Part shown: positions 33,630 to 41,931 of the stretch, piece by piece
How the letters are laid out: every line of letters begins with the position of its first letter
How positions within the stretch are numbered: the stretch's first letter is position 1
Source: CAYZQH01 sp050300015
Lineage (GTDB): Bacteria > Pseudomonadota > Gammaproteobacteria > Pseudomonadales > Cellvibrionaceae
Reading direction: 5' to 3'
Length of the DNA stretch: 64,000 nucleotides
Assembly (NCBI GenBank): GCA_050300015.1
Contig: JBNKWZ010000004.1
Location: forward strand, 1-64,000
Position numbers and translations under genes: made by a program
The notes under the pieces: model-generated
Databases searched by the model: none
The model's input: the letters and a program-made list of their open reading frames with translations, nothing else
What the model was told of the DNA's origin: nothing

Positions 33630-35603
33630 TTACTCAACCATCATGACAAAGCCGCCGTTGCCGGCCATGACCATATCAATGGTGTCGTTTTTCTTTAACC
33701 GCGTGTGACGTGAGGCAAAAGAATGCGATTTATCGTCAAACAAATGAAGCGCTTTGGTGCCGAGGCCAGACAATTGGCTGAGGTCCAAAGTTATTGTTTT
33801 ATTTTTCGATTCACCATTAATGCCGGCAATAAACCATCGCTTGCCATTGCGTCGTGCAATGACCACATCTTTGCCGGGGTAACCTGCCAACAAATGGGAC
33901 TCATCCCAAGTGGTAGGTAATTGTTTAAGGAATTTCCGATAATCTTTCGGCAGCGCTCGAATGGACTCTGCGCTATCAGAAATATGCTGAATGCCCGATT
34001 CAAAAACCACTGTTAAGGCTGCTTCATGGGCATTAGTCGTGATTCGACCCGCGGGCGGTGTAGAGAAAATTGCTGGCGTATAATCCATGGAACCAATTAC
34101 GTTTCGAGTAAAAGGCAGTATGGTGTTAAAACGCGGTGCTTTCTCGTCGTAATCTGCGTCCGCAGAAAACGTGTAAAACTCGGCGCCACGTACCGCTTCC
34201 ATACTCATTAAGTTAGGCCAGGTGCGTTGCCAGCCACGCGGAATGGTACTGCCATGAAAATTAACCAGCAGGTGAAAATGTGCGGCATCTTCTAGGATTT
34301 CTTCATACAAACGCATCATGCCCTGTTTATCACTCTGAAAGAAATCTACTTTTACTCCTGCCACGCCCAGCTTCTGTAACTTAGCGAATTCTTTCCGGCG
34401 TATTTCTCGATCATTCATGCGGTTGCGCGGGAAGTCATAAATAAAATTGTGACGACCACCCGAGTTATACCAAAAAATGAGACTGACTTTTTTCTTATTC
34501 GCGTAGGCTACGAGTTGTTCCATCGCATCCTCAGCAATCGTATTCCAGTTGCAGTCAATCAGCGAGTAGCGCCAGCCCATTTCGGCAGCCAGATCGATAA
34601 ATTTCTTCAGGCTATCCATATTTTGGCTGCTATCGTGATCCGATAGCCAGCTCCACGACGAGATGCCGGGTTTAATCCATGAGGTATCCTCAACACGACT
34701 CTCATTAGATACGTGAAAAACCAAATTACTTTCAACGATGTCTGCGAGATTTTCACTGGCTATTGCAAAGCGCCAGGGCATTTTCCATGGCAGCGTTGAC
34801 GCGGCAACATTACTGCCAAATCCCAAGCCGGAATCAGCCGAAGGGGGGGCTATGTGATAGACCCCGTCGTCTGCATTGGGGCGTAGATGGGAACCGTGAA
34901 AGTTCTGATCCACATTTGCTTCATGAATCAACATCCAAGCCTTGGGTTTTTTCACCAGAGCGGGGAAACCCCAGCCCACGCCATCGGTAGCGGGAGTGCT
35001 TGTACCACTGGCTGTTTCCTGCCAGGGAGTTTCATACGACGGATGGTAGAGCGTCGTGAAATCATAGGCATGACTCCAAACGCGATTACCTTTACCAACA
35101 TTGAACGCTGTTTTCTCTTCGATCAGCTGATAAAAAAACTCGCTTTTTTCGGGCAGTACATAGCGAAAAGCGAGGCCATCGTTATAGGCGCGCAATTCAA
35201 CTGTCATTGTAAGGTCGGTTTCGATGTCTGCAAAATCAAGGTCAAGCTCGCGATATTGCGTATGATTTTCCTTGCGCTTTCCGGTGAGGAGCGTGTAATC
35301 GTCTTTAACTTGGGCGGAGCGTTGATCCAGAAACTTAACGGTGCTGGAAAAGTCACTGATAATGGGTTTGAGGGTAATGGATTGATGAGAATAGCCACGA
35401 ATCACGGGGCCAAGAGATGACCACCCCAGCAATTCTGTACTCCCCTTTGCGCCATTGAGCAACATTCGATATTCGAGCTTCTCACTCTGGGTTTGACGCA
35501 CTTGAATCTCCCGGGTTTGGTCGGGAGACTGTACTGACCAATTATTGGCCAGCGCGGGGACGGCCAGTGTTAGCAACGAAATTGATAGAATAGGTTTTTT
35601 CAT
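33630..35603 (-). CDS. GH97 glycoside hydrolase, retaining type
   Basis: The ATG at 35603 gives 657 residues with a signal peptide ending ALANN; the frame is open 27 codons further, without signal-peptide character. GH97 layout: N-terminal beta-sandwich (about 22-290), barrel (about 300-560), C-terminal beta-domain. The motif VKVDFFQSD carries D420, the nucleophile position of retaining members such as the Bacteroides alpha-galactosidase; inverting alpha-glucosidases (SusB) lack it. So an alpha-galactosidase or beta-L-arabinopyranosidase is more likely than an alpha-glucosidase. It is the first enzyme gene after the AraC regulator, across a 455-base gap. Confidence 0.88.
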   Translation of the reverse strand: MKKPILSISLLTLAVPALANNWSVQSPDQTREIQVRQTQSEKLEYRMLLNGAKGSTELLGWSSLGPVIRGYSHQSITLKPIISDFSSTVKFLDQRSAQVKDDYTLLTGKRKENHTQYRELDLDFADIETDLTMTVELRAYNDGLAFRYVLPEKSEFFYQLIEEKTAFNVGKGNRVWSHAYDFTTLYHPSYETPWQETASGTSTPATDGVGWGFPALVKKPKAWMLIHEANVDQNFHGSHLRPNADDGVYHIAPPSADSGLGFGSNVAASTLPWKMPWRFAIASENLADIVESNLVFHVSNESRVEDTSWIKPGISSWSWLSDHDSSQNMDSLKKFIDLAAEMGWRYSLIDCNWNTIAEDAMEQLVAYANKKKVSLIFWYNSGGRHNFIYDFPRNRMNDREIRRKEFAKLQKLGVAGVKVDFFQSDKQGMMRLYEEILEDAAHFHLLVNFHGSTIPRGWQRTWPNLMSMEAVRGAEFYTFSADADYDEKAPRFNTILPFTRNVIGSMDYTPAIFSTPPAGRITTNAHEAALTVVFESGIQHISDSAESIRALPKDYRKFLKQLPTTWDESHLLAGYPGKDVVIARRNGKRWFIAGINGESKNKTITLDLSQLSGLGTKALHLFDDKSHSFASRHTRLKKNDTIDMVMAGNGGFVMMVE

Positions 35604-36058
35604 ATTACTCTCAATAGGTTTTGATGGTTGAATGTCCAAGCAACCGCCTTGGAACAAAGTTGATATCTGCCGGAGAAATAGCATTAGCTCACAGGGCTAG
35701 TCGCAATCAGAAATGTCACCGTGCGACAATGCTGGGAAAATGGACAAGTATGACCTATCGGCCGCAGGCCGCAAAGTTGTGCTGTGAAGCCAACAGTTCA
35801 TCGGTTTGATTCCGGCAGTTTTATTGTTTTGTCTAGCAGCATCCTGCCCCCAGAGGGAGCAGGAATGTGCGCCTGATGATAAATCTATTGAATTCAAAGG
35901 CTTATAGGTAGTTCAAAATGCGAAAATGCTATCTGTGAGGAGAAAATTGAAATTTTTCGTGAAGAAGTGGAAGTTAATCGACCATTCGCGGCTGGTAATA
36001 GAGCGAAATTTGACCGATCAGATTGACCCGGAGGGGCGACTACGCGCCCCAGACAAGG
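35604..36058. other. 455-base regulatory gap before GH97
   Basis: Between the AraC regulator and GH97, both on the minus strand. No gene was seen. GGGGCG and CGCCCC form a hairpin at 36033-36050, just after the regulator's stop codon, without a T-tract. The region is the natural place for the promoter and AraC-binding sites that drive GH97 and the genes after it. Confidence 0.4.
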
Positions 36059-37240
36059 TTAGGACTCCTCTGATTTGGCGCTCAGCGGTGTTTGATCGTA
36101 AAGGTTTTTGAAGCTTCTGGGAGTGCAGCCGTACTCTTCTTTGAATAGCTTATTAAAGTACGAGACGTTCTTATAACCGACCGAATAAGCGATCTCAGAA
36201 ACGCTGGCATTGTCTTTCTCTGCCAGTAGTCGAGCGGCTTCGGTTAAGCGCAACTTATTCAGGTAGCTGGTAAATGTATACCCCAGCTCTTCTTTTAGTA
36301 CATCATTAATTTTATTGCGGTTCATCCCCAGTGCGGCCACGATACCATCCAGGTTTAGCTCTGGGTTCGTATACTCAGTACTCAAATACCGCAGAATATC
36401 TTCTTGTGCCTTATCGCGATGCGTTTCCATTGACAGTTGCTGGTAAGCAACAAGCGGTCGATCTCGCTGGATTTTATTTCTTAAGTCGCTAATCAATGCC
36501 TTGGTCAATTGTCGAAAAAACCAATAGCCAAACGCCCCCCAGACCACTAACAAAAAAGTTGCCAGGTAATAAAGGTATTGCCATTCGCGCCCCTGCAGGC
36601 TTAGCTCAAGTACCTGTACCCTGAACGGCGTTCTCATGGGGCTTTGGTGGCTGGAGCCGAACTGAATCTTAGGCACTTGTTTAAGCTTGTACTCTGTGCT
36701 CGATAGCTTCAATTGAAACATATCCAGCCACCATTGCGGCGTTTCCAGATGATGAAGATCGAGCTCAGTTCGGTTCCATTCTTCATCGCAAGAAAAATAA
36801 GTCATTGGCGTTCTAAACGACAAGTAGTTTTCAGGTGTTGTGGCTTCTTCATCCACAGTTGTGGCTATAAATGAAAGTACATTCGCCGGCGAGCACTTAA
36901 CCAGAAACGAAAGCTTGGAATAGGCCGATAGATCGACCATTTTGGGCTGACCCTTGTCGTCTTTAAACTCTAATGATATAGACGCAAAAGGGTATTGTGC
37001 ACCCTCAGAAAGATTTAATTCGAAGTCCAGACTGTAACGAGCGTCGTTTATTTTAACCGTAGACCCTCCTCCCATGTGGGTATCGGTATGCGAAACCATT
37101 TCCCAAGCTAAATTGGCCGCACCGGGAGGCAGCAATGGCATATCCAGAAAGGTGGATCGCACACAAACAAAGGCGGCTCCTGCGCTTACCAGCAGTAGAG
37201 CCAACAGTCGGACAATCGCTTTGTAATAAAAATCTAACAT
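36059..37240 (-). CDS. Membrane-spanning AraC regulator with carbohydrate-binding-like sensor
   Basis: A 393-residue one-component regulator. A membrane helix at about 8-28 is followed by a beta-rich periplasmic domain (about 30-220), a second helix (221-243) and a cytoplasmic AraC DNA-binding domain (about 280-382; VSEIAYSVGYKNVSYFNKLF). The periplasmic part has DLSAYSKLSFLVK (103-115), which matches DVSAYNTLAFWVK of the CBM-like domain in the nearby CE4 lipoprotein at 8 of 13 positions. The domain may therefore bind an oligosaccharide in the periplasm and pass the signal across the membrane to DNA. It heads the glycoside hydrolase run, same strand, and is the natural regulator of it. Confidence 0.85.
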   Translation of the reverse strand: MLDFYYKAIVRLLALLLVSAGAAFVCVRSTFLDMPLLPPGAANLAWEMVSHTDTHMGGGSTVKINDARYSLDFELNLSEGAQYPFASISLEFKDDKGQPKMVDLSAYSKLSFLVKCSPANVLSFIATTVDEEATTPENYLSFRTPMTYFSCDEEWNRTELDLHHLETPQWWLDMFQLKLSSTEYKLKQVPKIQFGSSHQSPMRTPFRVQVLELSLQGREWQYLYYLATFLLVVWGAFGYWFFRQLTKALISDLRNKIQRDRPLVAYQQLSMETHRDKAQEDILRYLSTEYTNPELNLDGIVAALGMNRNKINDVLKEELGYTFTSYLNKLRLTEAARLLAEKDNASVSEIAYSVGYKNVSYFNKLFKEEYGCTPRSFKNLYDQTPLSAKSEES

Positions 37241-37798
37241 AATGGATCACGAAATATTTCGATTGTCTGCAAATGCCTAAATTTTAGCAGTCGCATCAAT
37301 TGTCGATTTTAGGGCCGAGCATTCTTAATTACCCTTGAATGCAGGTCAAGTCGTATATGACTCTCCTGAGTCGTGTGTCGCATTGGTATCGGCTGAGACC
37401 CAAGTGCGGCCTAAACACTCACGTTAACGCTTGAACATATCACAACCAGTCTGTACGCTCATATAGCATTCGAATGACCGAGGCAGCTCAGACTCCAAGG
37501 CCTCGAAAACACCCAATCTCGCTCGATGCGATACCCTATTGTCATTCAACTCGGGCCGCCTGCATCATTCTAGCTTCTAAATCCACATGGTTACGACATT
37601 TTTTACAAAATCAAAGTAGTTGTCGCTTTACAAAGGATTTCCTAAGCTTCGGCATAAACGAAACAGAGCATTCAATAGAACCAATCCTTCCAACATGACT
37701 CTAACGCCCCACCCAACCCGAAACCCAGTTGGACAAACACCTCACAATACAACCAAGAACAACCAACACCACGACGACGGATTAACAGGAGACACACA
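37241..37798. other. 558-base divergent intergenic region with no gene seen
   Basis: Upstream of both the AraC regulator and the methyltransferase-like gene. Short plus-strand frames have no family resemblance. I saw no convincing promoter. It marks the boundary between the polysaccharide region and housekeeping genes. Confidence 0.35.
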
Positions 37799-38626
37799 AT
37801 GAGAAAATGGGCACTGATTGTATGGAGTGTTATCGCATGCAATTTTGCATTCGCTGACGACGCCTTGCTGCAAAAAGCCATAGACGGTGCGCATCGCTCA
37901 GACGCCAACCGGTCTCGAGATGAGTACCGACACCCCCTCCAAACCCTAAAGTTGTTTGACGTACAACCGCATCACACTGTTGTAGAAGTTTGGCCCGGTG
38001 GCGGCTGGTATACCGAGATTCTCGCGCCCTACCTCAAGCAGAAAGGCCAGTTAATCGCGGCTCACTATGATGCCAATGACGCTCAGGCCAGCTACCGAGC
38101 CAACAGCCGTAAAAACTTTGAGGACAAACTAACCAAAAACCGCAAAATTTACGGCAAAGTGAAAGTGTCCTCGTTAATGTTTGACCAACAAAAAAGGACA
38201 CTCGCGATTGGCGCCGCAGAAAAAAACTCAGTGGACCGCGTTCTGACCTTTCGCAACACCCACGGCCTTTATCACACGGGTGTTTTGGATGTAGCGCTCT
38301 CCCACTTTTTTGACATTCTCAAGCCCGGCGGCAAACTGGGGGTCGTACAACATCAAGCCGACCCACACCAAAACTGGATGCAAAGCAACATTGGCTACGT
38401 AGGCAAAGACTATCTGATTAGCGCAGCGCTGAAGGCAGGGTTTACACTGGAGGCAGAGGGCTATTTCAACCAAAACCCGCTGGACACCAAACATTACAAA
38501 GCGGGTGTCTGGCAATTACCGCCAACACTTCGCGATACAAAAAATACTCCCGCCGAAGTGCCCTATCTTGCAATTGGCGAAAGCGATCGCATGACTTTGG
38601 TTTTTGTGAAACCTAACGCCCCCTAA
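37799..38626 (+). CDS. Exported methyltransferase-like protein
   Basis: A 275-residue protein with a signal peptide ending near residue 20 (AFADDA). The fold is class I SAM-methyltransferase-like: VVEVWPGGGWYTEILAPYL (motif I region), QLIAAHYD at the acidic loop, and a GGKLGVVQH strand. It resembles the predicted methyltransferases of COG4798. A methyltransferase outside the cytoplasm is odd, since SAM is not expected there, so the domain may bind something else. AGGAGA lies just before the ATG. The function is unknown. Confidence 0.75.
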   Translation: MRKWALIVWSVIACNFAFADDALLQKAIDGAHRSDANRSRDEYRHPLQTLKLFDVQPHHTVVEVWPGGGWYTEILAPYLKQKGQLIAAHYDANDAQASYRANSRKNFEDKLTKNRKIYGKVKVSSLMFDQQKRTLAIGAAEKNSVDRVLTFRNTHGLYHTGVLDVALSHFFDILKPGGKLGVVQHQADPHQNWMQSNIGYVGKDYLISAALKAGFTLEAEGYFNQNPLDTKHYKAGVWQLPPTLRDTKNTPAEVPYLAIGESDRMTLVFVKPNAP

Positions 38627-38872
38627 ATCACGATCAACGTAATAGGGCCGTCGATAATTTTGACAGTTGCACGGCCCAACATTCAAGCGCTCACCAAAGC
38701 TCCATCATGAAAAGCCCGCCAGCCCTCATGTATAAGCTCATTCAGCGAGAGAGCCAGCCCCTGGCCCGCAAATTGCTTTAAGATAAGCGTGAGCGACAAA
38801 GCCCCTCAATATCTTTGGGCAGATGGATCGCTTAAAACTGGCCAAGGCCAAATGATCATGACAGAGGAAACA

Positions 38873-39607
38873 ATGATGAAACCTTATTTAGGAGTAGTGG
38901 CGGCATTGGCGTTGGCCATTCCTATGCCCACCTTAGCAACCACATTTGATTTAACAAGTTCGTGGGGTTACGAGAACAACCGAAGTTATTCAGCTGACGG
39001 CATTAATTTAAATGTATCCGGCTATACCGGCGGCCTGTTCTCTGACATCAGCGCCACCACAGTGGGCTCCTTTGGCTCATATGGCCTGGGGGCAGAGTAT
39101 GCATACTCTCCTAACCACGCACTGGACAATGAAAACAACTACTTCGACATGTTGCTGTTTAACTTTGATGAAGCCGTTAGCCTGGACAGCACCTCTATAG
39201 GCTGGTGGACCAACGACAGCGATATGACCATTTTGGCATACACGGGCGCAGGCAATGCAGCCGACTCGTTCTCGGGAAAAACCTGGGGAGAAGCCATCAC
39301 TTCAGACTCCTGGAGCGGCAACCACTTCACTGACGTAGCCCAACACGGCAGCACAGTGGCAAGCAACCCAGCCGAACTCACTGCCACCAGTTGGTTGATT
39401 GGGACATTTTTAGCCCCTGTTGACGCACTATTTGAACGTGTAGGCTCAAACAATTTATGGGGTCCTGACTACGTCAAGCTGACTTCGATCAGCGTTTCTA
39501 AGCCTAGCCAATCCGTCCCCGAAATTGACGGAGCTCAAACTGGTATTGTATTGGCGCTGCTGGCAGGTTTCATGGCCTGCATTCGCGAAAGACGTCGCAA
39601 GGTTTAA
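38873..39607 (+). CDS. Probable exosortase-dependent surface protein (XDP1-like)
   Basis: The ATG at 38873 follows an AGAGGAAA ribosome site and gives 244 residues, with a signal peptide (MMKPYLGVVAALALAIP, cut near TLAT). The frame is open 28 codons further, but those residues do not look like a signal. The middle is a beta-rich, Ser/Gly/Asp-rich extracellular domain. The C-terminus has VPEIDGAQ, a hydrophobic helix, and an arginine-rich end (CIRERRRKV), the layout of exosortase substrates. The protein is presumably cut and placed at the surface. No exosortase gene is in this window. Confidence 0.72.
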   Translation: MMKPYLGVVAALALAIPMPTLATTFDLTSSWGYENNRSYSADGINLNVSGYTGGLFSDISATTVGSFGSYGLGAEYAYSPNHALDNENNYFDMLLFNFDEAVSLDSTSIGWWTNDSDMTILAYTGAGNAADSFSGKTWGEAITSDSWSGNHFTDVAQHGSTVASNPAELTATSWLIGTFLAPVDALFERVGSNNLWGPDYVKLTSISVSKPSQSVPEIDGAQTGIVLALLAGFMACIRERRRKV

Positions 39608-39650
39608 CCTCGACGTTCCGTTGCGCTGCTCACACAACAGCAGCCATCCT

Positions 39651-39680
39651 AAAAAGGGGCCAACTTAAGGCCCCTTTTTT
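39651..39680 (+). terminator. Bidirectional terminator
   Basis: GGGGCC (39656-39661) and GGCCCC (39669-39674) form a stem around AACTTAA, with TTTTTT on the right and AAAAA on the left. It serves the exosortase-substrate gene on the plus strand, and bioD on the minus strand. Confidence 0.85.
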
Positions 39681-39707
39681 ACGTCTGCCAACGGGTTTAA
39701 CTGGCTA

Positions 39708-40400
39708 TCAGTCTGACTCACTCGTATCGCTAGGCAACTGCAAATACTCGGCTGCCCCAGCCGAGGAAGGCGTCTGCAGCCAAGGGATAACACCTAGAAG
39801 TGGCGCTTGCAGTAGAAACTGCAGAGTATTGATATTGTCGTCCATCGCTTGCATATTTGGATCAATGCTGTTGACCACCCACCCGGCTAAGGTTAAACCC
39901 TCTGCGTGAATAACCTTTGCTGTTAACAACGCGTGATTTAAGCATCCAAGCCGCAGTCCCACCACCAAAATCACCGGCAGCTGCAAACGCTTGGGCAAAT
40001 CAGACAAAAAAGCGCCAGGCGCCAAAGGGACGCACCACCCTCCCGCACCCTCCACAAAACGCCAGTCGGCCTTTAACATCAAGCTTCCACGTACATAGCC
40101 TTCAATTCGCTCCAACTGTAAGCGCTTACCTTCCTGTGCGGCAGCAATATGCGGTGCAATGGGGGCCTTCAAAGGTACTGGGTTCACTTGGGCATAAGGC
40201 AGTGTTACTGTGCTCTCTGCTTGAATGGCCAAGGCGTCATCGTTGTACAGTTGCCCCTCTTTTAACTCGCACCCAGCGGCAATGGGTTTTAATCCATAGC
40301 CCGAAAGCCCCATTGAAGCCACTTTTCGCAGGAGAGCCGTGGTCACCAGTGTTTTGCCAACACCCGTATCGGTGCCGGCAATAAAAAAATTATTCGCCAT
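39708..40400 (-). CDS. bioD: Dethiobiotin synthetase
   Basis: ATP-dependent enzyme that closes the ureido ring of 7,8-diaminopelargonic acid to give dethiobiotin. The 230-residue protein has the Walker A GTDTGVGKTLVTT (8-20), and GLKPIAAGC and EGAGGWCVPL blocks typical of BioD. It overlaps the end of bioHC by 11 bases and is last in the operon. The terminator at 39651-39680 follows. Confidence 0.94.
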   Translation of the reverse strand: MANNFFIAGTDTGVGKTLVTTALLRKVASMGLSGYGLKPIAAGCELKEGQLYNDDALAIQAESTVTLPYAQVNPVPLKAPIAPHIAAAQEGKRLQLERIEGYVRGSLMLKADWRFVEGAGGWCVPLAPGAFLSDLPKRLQLPVILVVGLRLGCLNHALLTAKVIHAEGLTLAGWVVNSIDPNMQAMDDNINTLQFLLQAPLLGVIPWLQTPSSAGAAEYLQLPSDTSESD

Positions 40401-41931
40401 TTTTGCTCGCAGTTATCATCAGTACGCTGTAGGTGACAGGAAATTGTTGGCCCGGTGTTTGATAGGTTTGGTACGCCTGCTGCAGTGCTTGAAACTGAGC
40501 TTTAGTCGTTAGCCCTTTTTTTTGCCCAGCATTCATATTGTGCGCACCAATATTTTTTAAACTCCGCAACAGCGCGGGCACATCCGGGTAAGCATCCTCT
40601 ACAACGGACGCCTCTTGGCGCACCACTTGAAACCCGGCGCCACGCACCGCTCGCAGGACGGCATCCACACTGAGAAAGTGGTTCACATGGATATAAGGGT
40701 CTACCGCCAACCAAGCCCGCTTGAGTTCACACAAAGAGCCCGTCACCAACGTGGAAAACACCAAACGCCCACCAGGCTTTAACACCTCAAAGAGTGCTTC
40801 CATGCATTGATCCAACCGACTTACCCATTGCAGAGTGAGACTGGACACCACACCGTCGAGAACGCCCTTAGCCACAGGCAACTGCTCTGCATCCATGCCC
40901 GTATAATACGAGTAACTAGGCGCCCCCTTTTTGCGACACTGCTGCAACATACCAAGCGACAAATCCCCATTGACCCAAACGTCTGGCAAGCCAAATCTAT
41001 TCTCAATGGCTTGACCCACAAACCCTGTACCAGCCCCTAAATCTAACCAAGCGCCCGTTGGCGGATCACCAATCATTTCCACCAACTGCTGCGCAACGGT
41101 GCGCTGTACCAGTGCGGCCGCATCATAGCGTGAAGCCGCCTCGCCGAAGCTACTGGCGATTTTGGTTTTATCAATACCCTGCCAACGCTGTAAAAAATCC
41201 ATGATCAGTGCGCGGCATTGGCCGCGCGAATCTAAGGGCAAGCAATGCCCCATGTGGCTGATAACGACAGCTCGCGCGCCAGCGTTGGCTTCGAGCCGTT
41301 TGGCCACCGCATTCGAAACCAAAGCGTCATATTTGCCAAAAAGGTGCAGCTGAGGCAATTTTAACTGCGCCAGTGCTTCGCGGTTATCCAATACCGCCAA
41401 CCAACCCAAAGCCTCGCTCCAAGCTTGCACTTGCGCAGATGTCGGTTCAAAGGTTTTGAGCGCTTTCATCACGGCCTTCGCATGGCAATCACCTTTGGCC
41501 TGCAACGCACAAAATCTTTGAAAGGTTTTTTGTGGGGCCGCCTGAAAGCCTGAGACAAAGGCATTAAACACCTCGGGCGCCATACCTTCAGGCCAATTAT
41601 CTGAGGCGACAAACTTTGGATTCGTCGCCAAGGTCACCAGACCCACCACTTTTTCTGGCGCCATGGACGCCAAACGTGTCGCAAGCATTCCACCCAGAGA
41701 CCACCCCACTAACACACAGGGGGCCGGCAAATGTTCAACACAATCGTTTAAATAGCTTGTCAACGACTTGGGCGTAGAAATGGCACTGCTTTCAAAGCCC
41801 GGTAAATCCCAACACTCGAAAGCGGCTGGAAAGTTTTGCGTAAAGTTTTGCCAAATCTGAGCGCTCGCCCCCCAGCCATGCAAAAACACCACTGTTGGCA
41901 CCGTGGTCGCGCAACGCAAAGACTCACTCAT
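40390..41931 (-). CDS. bioHC: BioH-BioC fusion
   Basis: A 513-residue bifunctional biotin enzyme. Residues 1-250 are the BioH carboxylesterase, with serine in GWSLGG (S78), aspartate in GKYDALV (D202) and histidine in SHMGHCLPLD (H229). Residues about 255-513 are the BioC malonyl-ACP methyltransferase, with motif I WLDLGAGTGFVG (295-306). BioC makes the methyl ester primer, and BioH later removes the methyl group. Separate proteins are the rule in Enterobacteriaceae and Pseudomonas; the fused form is known from Saccharophagus and Teredinibacter. The start overlaps the bioF stop by four bases (ATGA), and the end overlaps bioD. Confidence 0.95.
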   Translation of the reverse strand: MSESLRCATTVPTVVFLHGWGASAQIWQNFTQNFPAAFECWDLPGFESSAISTPKSLTSYLNDCVEHLPAPCVLVGWSLGGMLATRLASMAPEKVVGLVTLATNPKFVASDNWPEGMAPEVFNAFVSGFQAAPQKTFQRFCALQAKGDCHAKAVMKALKTFEPTSAQVQAWSEALGWLAVLDNREALAQLKLPQLHLFGKYDALVSNAVAKRLEANAGARAVVISHMGHCLPLDSRGQCRALIMDFLQRWQGIDKTKIASSFGEAASRYDAAALVQRTVAQQLVEMIGDPPTGAWLDLGAGTGFVGQAIENRFGLPDVWVNGDLSLGMLQQCRKKGAPSYSYYTGMDAEQLPVAKGVLDGVVSSLTLQWVSRLDQCMEALFEVLKPGGRLVFSTLVTGSLCELKRAWLAVDPYIHVNHFLSVDAVLRAVRGAGFQVVRQEASVVEDAYPDVPALLRSLKNIGAHNMNAGQKKGLTTKAQFQALQQAYQTYQTPGQQFPVTYSVLMITASKNGE

